DNA of 29,635 nucleotides from a virus: IMG/VR virus record IMGVR_UViG_3300009080_000049, positions 1 to 29,635 of that record. The stretch is one strand, 5' to 3'. Below are positions 1 to 6,067 of this stretch, one piece after another. Position numbers and translations under genes: made by a program. Position 1 is the first letter of the stretch. Each line of letters begins with the position of its first letter. The notes below the pieces were generated by a model. It saw nothing but the letters and a program-made list of their open reading frames with translations. It had not been told where the DNA came from and searched no databases.

Positions 1-422
1 TAGAAGTGATTATAATATGAACAAATGCATTATTACGAATGTAATAATGTTTAAGTTTCATGTAGATTGTTTCAGTCAGACGGAACCTGTTACGGTCCCA
101 TCTAATCTCAAAATACGCTTCATGTGAGTCGCACCAGCCGAGACATTGGAAGTAGGTAATTGTTTATACACAAAGTACAATGGGCTCTGACCTTTCCCAA
201 CCTACGTCGACATCGCTTGCGCTACCTCTCGCTTCGTTCCTATTGCTAAAGAGTTTTTATGTACTGTGTTTGTGTTTTTCGACTGCCAACATGCAATCTA
301 TATCAACTAGTGAGCCCAATTTGTTTGATGGCTTCCACACTCTGGTGTGTCAATCAATATGTACGTGTGCTTCTATACGAGAGCTTTTTCCACAGCGGTA
401 TTTCTAGTCTGGCCCGCCAACC
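1..422. other. Left-edge region without a supported gene
   Basis: No convincing gene is seen. Plus-strand open frames here are cysteine-rich, and one runs antisense to the endonuclease gene, so I treat them as chance. On the minus strand a frame is open from the stop at 164-166 to the window edge (54 codons). Its translation looks protein-like (it includes CDSHEAYFEIRWDR), but the only ATG in it (59-61) has no Shine-Dalgarno, so it is at best a fragment. Between about 190 and 240 the sequence is richer in G and C than its surroundings and repeats the word TCGCTT. No tRNA cloverleaf or strong terminator was found by eye. Confidence 0.4.
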
Positions 423-872
423 TTATGTGTTGGTTTGTTTTGCCTTGATGTGGTGTTCTAGTAATGCCTGTTTGAGTTTATCTGATCCGCCTACTCTAAC
501 ATTAATGATTCCATTATAGTAATCATCTGTTTCGAGTACTCGCCTGTCAAACTGCTCTCTTGCCTCTATGTAGGACATTTCGCCCCTACCTTTACATAGG
601 TATAGTATTTCTCTTGTGAAGTGCTTTTCGCCTAGTGTTGCAACATCTGCATTAAGTCTGTCTGAACTACCATAGTAAGTTTTCCAGTCTGACTCTTTGT
701 ATCCTCTGCGTTTGTTTTTTCTGCCTTTGAGTGGTGGCTTTGTGGTCTTAAATTTTGCTAGTTTTTTGCCTACGTATTTTTGACCAGTCTTTTTGTTCGT
801 TATTAAATAAACGAAGCCTTCGTACTCGTCTGGTATTTCTTTAAGTTTTTTGCCTTTGTACGTCCACTCCAT
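423..872 (-). CDS. GIY-YIG-type endonuclease (Seg-like / free-standing homing nuclease family)
   Basis: This 149-residue protein has the signs of a GIY-YIG nuclease domain. A degenerate first motif GFVYLI lies at 19-24, the second motif KYVGKK at 32-37, a WKTYYGSS segment at 63-70, and a later conserved glutamate in the YIEAREQFDR helix (Glu103), where the family keeps its metal-binding Glu. A basic stretch at 42-57 suggests DNA contact. Such small proteins occur in T4-like phages and are often labelled Seg-like homing endonucleases; no separate DNA-binding domain is visible, so homing activity is inferred. It is the last gene of the leftward gp55-gp47-gp46 operon, 34 nt after the 62-residue gene. 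Its ATG lies inside a 9-bp inverted repeat (869-899) that could hide the start codon. A repair or junction-trimming role is an alternative. Confidence 0.7.
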   Translation of the reverse strand: MEWTYKGKKLKEIPDEYEGFVYLITNKKTGQKYVGKKLAKFKTTKPPLKGRKNKRRGYKESDWKTYYGSSDRLNADVATLGEKHFTREILYLCKGRGEMSYIEAREQFDRRVLETDDYYNGIINVRVGGSDKLKQALLEHHIKAKQTNT

Positions 873-899
873 GCAAGTAATTATTTCCTTCTTGCATGG
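869..899 (-). promoter_or_regulatory. Hairpin over the start codon of the endonuclease gene
   Basis: A perfect 9-bp inverted repeat (CCATGCAAG at 869-877, CTTGCATGG at 891-899) encloses a 13-nt loop. On the minus-strand mRNA the endonuclease ATG (872-870) lies in the 3' arm, and the purine-rich AAGGAAA lies in the loop or its edge. A second ATG (897-895), in the 5' arm, opens an out-of-frame 18-codon reading frame that stops at 841-843. No U-run follows, so a terminator is unlikely. The arrangement suggests restrained translation of the nuclease; that function is inferred. Confidence 0.45.
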
Positions 900-906
900 T
901 GTTAGA

Positions 907-1095
907 CTAGTTCTGACTTTTGCCTTTATGTTTAGTGTGTATTTCGTCCATACGTTCTTTTGCTAACATACGTAACTGTCTTAAAGCACGTCTTGCACTT
1001 CCGTGTGTTCTCACAGAATTACGTGCTTCGAACTTTTCATTTTCTTCAAAGTACATAAGATATGCTTTAATAAGTTTATCGTGTGTATCGTCCAT
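907..1095 (-). CDS. Small basic helical protein next to gp46, conserved hypothetical
   Basis: This is a 62-residue protein of unknown function. The N-terminal half looks like an acidic amphipathic helix (residues 2-22). The C-terminal half is strongly basic, with the segment SARRALRQLRMLAKERMDEI at 33-52 likely forming one long helix, so nucleic-acid or protein binding is possible. No signal peptide or membrane segment is seen. Its ATG overlaps the gp46 stop by one base (TAATG), which implies translational coupling and that it is a real gene. From memory, similar small proteins with an RRALxxL-type helix occur beside gp46 in other marine T4-like phages; this could be checked by database search. 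A role with the gp46/47 nuclease is only suggested by position. Confidence 0.65.
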   Translation of the reverse strand: MDDTHDKLIKAYLMYFEENEKFEARNSVRTHGSARRALRQLRMLAKERMDEIHTKHKGKSQN

Positions 1096-2867
1096 TATTC
1101 TATCACTTGAACATCGTTTTCATAACTTGTAAATCCGTTCTCTTTTATAACTTTAAGAACATTGTTAACTCTACCAATTAATTCATCTTTATGTGATATT
1201 AAGTAGATATTTTTATCACGTTCTCTAGCCATCTTTTTAAGTACACTTAACGAGTTTTCAACTCCGTTAGCATCCATACCACTGTCAATAAGTTCGTCAA
1301 TGAATAGTAAGTTAATATTTTGATACAAACTTTCCCATACATCTCTGAACGCAAAACTCATACCAAGTATAAGTCTGTTACGTTCGCCTCTTGACAAGTT
1401 ATCAAAGTCTAAGTCTTGACCAAGTTGTGTAATTTCTACACTAAGATCATTTTGGAATGTAACACTGTGCGGTAGTCCTAATCTATCAAGATAGTTAGTA
1501 AGTCTATTGTTTAAATATGCTAAATTTTGATCAATAATCTTTTTACGTATAAAGCTATCTTTATTAGTAAGTAGTTTCAATAAAAATTCTTGATGTTCTT
1601 TGAGCGAAGTTAACGTATTAATTTCTTCCCAATCAATCTCTTGTTTTGCACTATTTTCAAGATCGTCAATTTGTTCTTGATATGGATCAGCTTCGTCTTT
1701 TTTGTTGCTCCATGCCTGTGTTAAGTTGCTAACATTACTCTTATGAGCATACGCTTCTTTAGAAGTTTCATAAAAAGTATTTGGACGACCGTTAATATCA
1801 CCAATGCTTGAAAGTTCAGTAATTACAACATTTAACTTATCAGATACTTCAGTAAGATATGCATCAGCGTCAGTTAGTTCTTTAGATTTGTTATCTAATA
1901 TTTCTGCTTTTTTATCAGCATGTAATGATTGTCCGCATGTATGACAAGCAGCATTATCTAGTTGTAAGATATCTTTTTCAACTTTAGACACAGACTTAGT
2001 AGCACGTAACTGTGCAGTCTCTAGTGTGCTTTTCTCTTTATTAAGAGCCAAAATAGAATTGTTTAGTTCAGACCAATTTGTTAATTTTTCGTGTGATTCT
2101 AGTTCTAATTCAATGTCCAAATGTTCTAATTCGTCAATTGCTTCACGTAACTTTATTGTGTCTGTAGTACGTTTAGATAGCCATGCTTTCTGTTTACTTT
2201 TAAGACCGTTAATTGTTTCGTCAATTTTTTCGTTTGCTGTTTGTAATGCATTAATACGCATTGTCTCTTGACTTAGATTGTCTTTAGTATCTCTAATATC
2301 TTCTTTAAGTACATCTGCCTTTTCGGATAATATTGTAATACCTAAAAGTTGTTCAATAATAGCTCTTTGATCGTTAGTACGCATACTTAGGAATGGCTCT
2401 GTGTATGTGTTTAATGCAACAATGTGCTTAAACATATCATGGCTCATACCTAGCAAATGGTCTATTGATTCTTGAGTCTTACGACTATCGCCTTGCGATT
2501 CATCTATGTCAACTTGTTCTTCATTGTTGATGTAGAACTTTAATAAATTTGGGGATCTACCACGTTCAATGCGATATTGAAGACTGTCCTTCTCAAAAGA
2601 AAGAGTAACTAACATACCTTTAGAATTAGTTTTGTTAATTAAGTTATTTTTTCTAATATTAGTTAATGCATTTCCGTAGAGTGCATAACTTAGTGCATTG
2701 ATGATTGTAGTTTTACCAGTACCGTTTCGCGAGCCAGAATCGTCACCTCCTTGATCTAAGTTTTCGCCGAGTACTAATGTAAGTTGTTGTTTGTCGAAAT
2801 CTACCGCTTGGGTTTGATTCCCAACACTCATAAAATTTCTTACTGTTAGGTCTTTAATTTTAATCAT
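1095..2867 (-). CDS. gp46: gp46 recombination endonuclease subunit (Rad50/SbcC-like ATPase)
   Basis: This is the ATPase half of the gp46/gp47 complex, which resects DNA ends for recombination-dependent replication and host DNA breakdown. The 590 residues are close to the roughly 560 of T4 gp46. A Walker A motif (GSRNGTGKTT, 45-54) is followed by a Q-loop-type region, coiled-coil arms (about 180-300 and 320-410) and a zinc hook CHTC (Cys308, Cys311) at the apex. The signature motif LSRGE is at 491-495, Walker B LLFIDE at 520-525, a D-loop follows, and a switch histidine lies in ISHK (His559). All ATPase elements are intact. The start overlaps the end of gp47 by 8 nt, so the two subunits are probably co-translated. 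Identification is secure. Confidence 0.96.
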   Translation of the reverse strand: MIKIKDLTVRNFMSVGNQTQAVDFDKQQLTLVLGENLDQGGDDSGSRNGTGKTTIINALSYALYGNALTNIRKNNLINKTNSKGMLVTLSFEKDSLQYRIERGRSPNLLKFYINNEEQVDIDESQGDSRKTQESIDHLLGMSHDMFKHIVALNTYTEPFLSMRTNDQRAIIEQLLGITILSEKADVLKEDIRDTKDNLSQETMRINALQTANEKIDETINGLKSKQKAWLSKRTTDTIKLREAIDELEHLDIELELESHEKLTNWSELNNSILALNKEKSTLETAQLRATKSVSKVEKDILQLDNAACHTCGQSLHADKKAEILDNKSKELTDADAYLTEVSDKLNVVITELSSIGDINGRPNTFYETSKEAYAHKSNVSNLTQAWSNKKDEADPYQEQIDDLENSAKQEIDWEEINTLTSLKEHQEFLLKLLTNKDSFIRKKIIDQNLAYLNNRLTNYLDRLGLPHSVTFQNDLSVEITQLGQDLDFDNLSRGERNRLILGMSFAFRDVWESLYQNINLLFIDELIDSGMDANGVENSLSVLKKMARERDKNIYLISHKDELIGRVNNVLKVIKENGFTSYENDVQVIE

Positions 2868-3882
2868 GTGCCAATCCGTTATAAATCTCCAAAAGTTTTA
2901 CCTTATCAAAAGAGTCTGTATCTAGTTCTGCTATTTCACCTGCAACAATTTGGTCAACACTAACAAATTTGCTAATGTCTAAGTCTGTTGATATTTCCTC
3001 AATTTGTGATTGGGGAATAAGTGTAATTTCTCTACATTTATAATCTCTTATAAATGTTTCTTTAATAAAACTTGCTTCTTCATAACTAATGTCAATGTCA
3101 AGTTCTACACGCAGATACATTCTACTCTTAATAAGAGTGCTCTGTTCATCAATTAGTTTTGAAAGTTTTACAGTCCGATACTTTGGACAATCTTCCCAAT
3201 TGATGTATTCTGGTTCTAAATCGTTTTCACGATCTAATATCATCATACCTCTATCGTCATCCCACGCATCTGCATAGTTGTGTGGAAACGCATTACCAAT
3301 ATAATGTATTTTACCCTGTGTTTGTCTTTTGTGAAAGTGTCCACTAAACACATAATCCTGATTTGCAAAATGTTGTTTGTTAAGATCGCCTCCGTGATCG
3401 GGCATCTTAACCATTGCGTTCATATAAAAACTAGGAAGTTCAAAGTGACCAAACATATACTTTGCTTTACACTTTTGTATTTTCTTCCATTCATCGCCTA
3501 CTAACCAAGGAACAAGTGCAACATCTTCTTCAACCATCATTTCGTCAACAAACGTAATTCCGGGAATGTGTTTTGCAAATGCTGTTGAATTTACATCTCT
3601 TTTGTCTTTGTAGTATAAATCATGATTACCATCAAAGAAATAAAACTTTTCAAATGCATTACCTAATTTTTCCATGGATCTAATAGTTGCATCCATAGTT
3701 GTAAGGTTAAGGCTATTTCTGTTGTGATGCCAGTCTCCGCAGAAGATACCAGTTTCACAACCGGCAGCTTGTGCTTGTTCTATATACCAATCAATAAATT
3801 CTTCACAGTCGTCATTATGAACACGCGAATTGCTTTTTAAACCGAAGTGAATATCGGTAAAGACAGCGGCTTTCTTAAACAA
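2860..3882 (-). CDS. gp47: gp47 recombination endonuclease subunit (Mre11/SbcD-like nuclease)
   Basis: This is the metallophosphoesterase nuclease partner of gp46. All five metal-site motifs are visible in order: DIH (Asp10, His12), CGDWHH (Asp50), DGNHD (Asn86, His87), GHFE (His146) and SGHFHK (His182, His184). The length of 340 residues matches T4 gp47. The start is TTG at 3882-3880, chosen because a strong GGAGG (3890-3894) lies 7 nt upstream and the N-terminus MFKKAAVFTDIHFG begins right at the first catalytic strand; the nearby ATG at the Shine-Dalgarno opens only three codons. The gene has its own perfect sigma-70 promoter (3914-3942), so it can be transcribed apart from gp55. Confidence 0.96.
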   Translation of the reverse strand: MFKKAAVFTDIHFGLKSNSRVHNDDCEEFIDWYIEQAQAAGCETGIFCGDWHHNRNSLNLTTMDATIRSMEKLGNAFEKFYFFDGNHDLYYKDKRDVNSTAFAKHIPGITFVDEMMVEEDVALVPWLVGDEWKKIQKCKAKYMFGHFELPSFYMNAMVKMPDHGGDLNKQHFANQDYVFSGHFHKRQTQGKIHYIGNAFPHNYADAWDDDRGMMILDRENDLEPEYINWEDCPKYRTVKLSKLIDEQSTLIKSRMYLRVELDIDISYEEASFIKETFIRDYKCREITLIPQSQIEEISTDLDISKFVSVDQIVAGEIAELDTDSFDKVKLLEIYNGLAHD

Positions 3883-3889
3883 AGTCAGT

Positions 3890-3894
3890 CCTCC
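3890..3894 (-). promoter_or_regulatory. Shine-Dalgarno GGAGG for TTG start of gp47
   Basis: GGAGG on the minus strand, 7 nt ahead of the TTG codon. It decides the start, as no in-frame ATG is suitably placed. Confidence 0.8.
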
Positions 3895-3913
3895 ATTAGG
3901 CTCTTATATTAAT

Positions 3914-3942
3914 ATTATAGCGAAACAATTAGCTGTTGTCAA
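3914..3942 (-). promoter_or_regulatory. Perfect-consensus sigma-70 promoter ahead of gp47
   Basis: Reading the minus strand: TTGACA (3942-3937), a 17-bp spacer, then TATAAT (3919-3914). Both hexamers and the spacing match the bacterial sigma-70 consensus exactly. The -35 hexamer lies within the last codons of gp55 (Val-Asp-Asn), the stop codon lies in the spacer, and the -10 is in the 46-bp gap before gp47. The expected start of transcription is near 3907, giving a leader of about 25 nt with the GGAGG. It would allow early host-polymerase transcription of gp47, gp46 and the genes downstream. Confidence 0.85.
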
Positions 3943-4789
3943 CCGGTTTTTTATCTTTAAAGATTGTAATAGGTGCTTGTTCGTTACGTTTCACAGCTGC
4001 TTCCCATTCACCTTGTGCTTGTCTTGTGTAAGAAGGATTAAGATCGTTCATTTCTAAAATGTCGTCTCTAATGTTTTGATTACGTTTTTCTATATTAATA
4101 ACACGTACGAAACTGTTAGTAACGGCTGCTGTATAGTATGCAAACGGATTGTTTGACTTTGATTCGTCAAATTGTAAACCAATCTGCGCTAATTGCAGTA
4201 TTGCTTGACCCTTCATTTCGTCATTGTATGTGTAACCACGTACATTGCCTCGAGTAGCATAACGGTCTACTAACTTTAACCACATAGTAGCAAGTGTATT
4301 CGTTGCCTTACCATGTGTTTTGTCAAAGTGCCCGTTGTCCATACCACCGACCCAATGACTTTTACCAACTAAAATTAGCTCACCTTCGTCATTAAATTTA
4401 TAATGGTGAAATGGTGGAAAATTAAGTTTAGTCTTTGTGTCTGCAATAGTTTTAGGATTTTTCTTACGTCCAGGCTCTTCTGGAATATGATCAAATGACA
4501 TAACACGGAAGATTAGTTCTTCTTTTGTTATCTTTTTCCAATCTGTTTCACATTCAGCTTGCTTGACCTTTTCACCGGCCATTTTTCGTCTTTCGTATTC
4601 AGCAGAGCTGAGTCTCTTAGCCTTCGCTCTTTTTGCTTCTGCAATAGTTAGCCTATTAATTTTAGCTACATCTAACAGTATCAAATCGTACTGATGATAT
4701 GAAGATTCCACATAACTATTAAAAGTGTTCTTAGATTTATGGATTTCTGACAATATATCCTTATTATTAAGGTAATTACGTTTTCTCAA
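3929..4789 (-). CDS. gp55: gp55 late-transcription sigma factor
   Basis: This T4-type sigma factor directs host RNA polymerase to late promoters. The 286 residues exceed T4 gp55 (185) but fit the long form of marine T4-like phages. N-terminal region 7-30 (NNKDILSEIHKSK) is followed by a basic segment, then ELIFRVMSFDHIPEEPGRKK (91-110), a SHWVGGMDNGHF segment (144-155), and the sigma region-2-like core 164-243 with RGYTYNDEM and NPFAYYTAAVTNSFVRVIN. The C-terminus (PITIFKDKKPVDNS) has a small hydrophobic patch that might contact the sliding clamp; this is inferred. The start is TTG (4789-4787), with GGAGA 6 nt upstream and no better ATG. It is transcribed leftward from a perfect sigma-70 promoter, so it should be made early, before the late genes it activates. 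Confidence 0.92.
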   Translation of the reverse strand: MRKRNYLNNKDILSEIHKSKNTFNSYVESSYHQYDLILLDVAKINRLTIAEAKRAKAKRLSSAEYERRKMAGEKVKQAECETDWKKITKEELIFRVMSFDHIPEEPGRKKNPKTIADTKTKLNFPPFHHYKFNDEGELILVGKSHWVGGMDNGHFDKTHGKATNTLATMWLKLVDRYATRGNVRGYTYNDEMKGQAILQLAQIGLQFDESKSNNPFAYYTAAVTNSFVRVINIEKRNQNIRDDILEMNDLNPSYTRQAQGEWEAAVKRNEQAPITIFKDKKPVDNS

Positions 4790-4795
4790 TGGTAT

Positions 4796-4800
4796 TCTCC
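4796..4800 (-). promoter_or_regulatory. Shine-Dalgarno GGAGA for TTG start of gp55
   Basis: GGAGA on the minus strand, 6 nt ahead of TTG. It supports the non-ATG start. Confidence 0.75.
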
Positions 4801-4815
4801 AAGTTAATTAACACT

Positions 4816-4844
4816 ATTATAAACTACATACTTAATTATGTCAA
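4816..4844 (-). promoter_or_regulatory. Perfect-consensus sigma-70 promoter ahead of gp55
   Basis: Minus strand: TTGACA (4844-4839), 17-bp spacer, TATAAT (4821-4816), an exact consensus match. Transcription should start near 4809, about 20 nt before the gp55 start codon. It is the main early promoter of the leftward operon and abuts the rightward late box at 4844-4851. Confidence 0.87.
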
Positions 4845-4851
4845 CTAAATA
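4844..4851 (+). promoter_or_regulatory. Probable gp55-dependent late promoter ahead of gp48
   Basis: ACTAAATA differs by one base from the T4-like late box NATAAATA. It lies 20 nt before the gp48 ATG. The same layout (box, 8-9 nt, purine Shine-Dalgarno, start codon) occurs at the perfect box before gp6. It is the only late-like element in the gap that opens the rightward baseplate operon. The mismatch leaves some doubt. Confidence 0.55.
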
Positions 4852-4871
4852 ATACATATAGGAGATATGAA

Positions 4872-5765
4872 ATGGCAACAGATCCGTTTGGCGCAGTAGG
4901 AAAAGCTGTAAAGACACAAGCAAACAAAGCACAAGCATCACTAATCGCAGGTGCTCAAGCATCAGTTGAAAAATTTGTTGGTGATACTTTAAACACTGGT
5001 GTAGGCTTTATAGATAGTACAATTAAAAATGTAACTAGTGAAATATTTGGAGCCTTAGGGTTTGCAAAGTTAGCTAGAAGTATTAATCTACCAAGTGCAG
5101 AAACTGGCAAAGTAGATTCCAAAGTTGGCGCCGGGTTTGCACAATCTGCAAAAGATGCTGATTGGCGTGTAAAACTTAGTCTGCCTGCAAGTCCAACACT
5201 AGATAATTCTAAACTGTTATCCCCGCTAATAAAAACTAATGGCTTCTGTTTTCCAATTACTCCTACAATAATTGTAAGTCATAGTGCAAATTATAATACG
5301 TTGCAACCTGTGCATACTAATTACCCATTTCAAATTTACGAAAACAGTCAAGCAGACGACATTGTAATTACTGGTGAGTTTCCTGTAGAAAGCCCAGACG
5401 ATGCAAAATATTGGATTGGTGCTATACATTACTTGCGTACTGTAACAAAAATGTTTTATGGAGAAACATCAGCAAATGCTGGATCACCGCCTCCCATGGT
5501 AAGATTAAATGGATATGGAGATTATATCTTTAATAATGTTCCTGTAGTTATAGCAAACTTTACAGTAGACCTTCCAGCAGATGTTGATTATATTGCTACA
5601 GCACTAGAAGGCGCCGACATTGAAGGAGCAACTTCATGGGTGCCTACAAACAGTCAAATATCTGTAACACTTAAACCTACTTTTTCAAGAAGAAGAACTA
5701 GTGAATTTAATTTACAAAAGTTTGTTAATGGTGATTACATTAGCGGCTCAGAGGGCTTTATTTAA
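4872..5765 (+). CDS. gp48: gp48-type baseplate tail-tube cap protein
   Basis: In T4, gp48 caps the baseplate hub and, with gp54, starts tail-tube polymerisation. This 297-residue protein has an N-terminal alanine-rich amphipathic region (1-60), then a tube-like core containing FPITPTIIVSHSANYNTLQP, a YPFQIYENSQADDIVITGEF strand pair and a helix DDAKYWIGAIHYLRTVTKMF, as expected for tail-tube-related folds. It is shorter than T4 gp48 (364). Its homologue gp54 is the main alternative name; position directly before gp53 and the hub fits the marine T4-like order beginning with gp48. AGGAG at 4860-4864 lies 7 nt before the ATG. It is the first gene of the rightward late operon, and its stop overlaps the gp53 start (TAATG). 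Confidence 0.78.
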   Translation: MATDPFGAVGKAVKTQANKAQASLIAGAQASVEKFVGDTLNTGVGFIDSTIKNVTSEIFGALGFAKLARSINLPSAETGKVDSKVGAGFAQSAKDADWRVKLSLPASPTLDNSKLLSPLIKTNGFCFPITPTIIVSHSANYNTLQPVHTNYPFQIYENSQADDIVITGEFPVESPDDAKYWIGAIHYLRTVTKMFYGETSANAGSPPPMVRLNGYGDYIFNNVPVVIANFTVDLPADVDYIATALEGADIEGATSWVPTNSQISVTLKPTFSRRRTSEFNLQKFVNGDYISGSEGFI

Positions 5766-6067
5766 TGGCAAATTATACATCATCAAGTCCGTGGAAGCAA
5801 ACACCATACACTAGAAACGGCGCACTAGATATACTTAGAATAAGACCTGTGCCTAAATCATCAGACGATTCGAGTTACACTATTGAAACACAATATACTC
5901 ATAGACCAGACTTATTGGCATATGACCTTTATGGAACACCAAAACTATGGTGGGTGTTTGCACAGAGAAATATGGATATAATTAAAGATCCGGTATTTGA
6001 TATGGTTGCCGGAACAACTATATTTTTACCTAATCCGGCCAAACTTAAAAGAAAATTGGGAATATAA
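5765..6067 (+). CDS. gp53: gp53 baseplate wedge protein (short form)
   Basis: gp53 joins neighbouring wedges and fixes them around the hub. The 100 residues are about half of T4 gp53 (196) but hold its recognisable core: a RPDLLAYDLYGTPKLWWVFA segment (about 46-65), then NMDIIKDPVFDMVAGTTIFLP, a LysM-like fold shared with short tail proteins of other contractile phages. The N-terminal third (YTRNGALDILRIRPVPKSSDD) is polar. Start and stop touch the flanking genes (TAATG with gp48; TAAATG with the hub gene), indicating coupled translation. The short length is normal for marine T4-like phages as far as I recall. Confidence 0.85.
   Translation: MANYTSSSPWKQTPYTRNGALDILRIRPVPKSSDDSSYTIETQYTHRPDLLAYDLYGTPKLWWVFAQRNMDIIKDPVFDMVAGTTIFLPNPAKLKRKLGI

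Noticed and set aside
60-160. Possible tRNA on the minus strand (GGTTCC-like word)
   Set aside because: No 7-bp acceptor stem, no proper T-arm and no anticodon arm could be built.
336-349. Small inverted repeat CACAC/GTGTG as a terminator for the leftward operon
   Set aside because: Only 5 bp with no U-run after it on the minus strand.
330-353. Possible minus-strand promoter with TTGACA at 353-348
   Set aside because: At 17 bp spacing the -10 position reads CATCAA, a poor match, and no gene start follows at a proper distance.
180-519. Two overlapping plus-strand open frames (75 and 86 codons)
   Set aside because: No Shine-Dalgarno, cysteine-rich translation without domain features, and the second runs antisense into the endonuclease gene.
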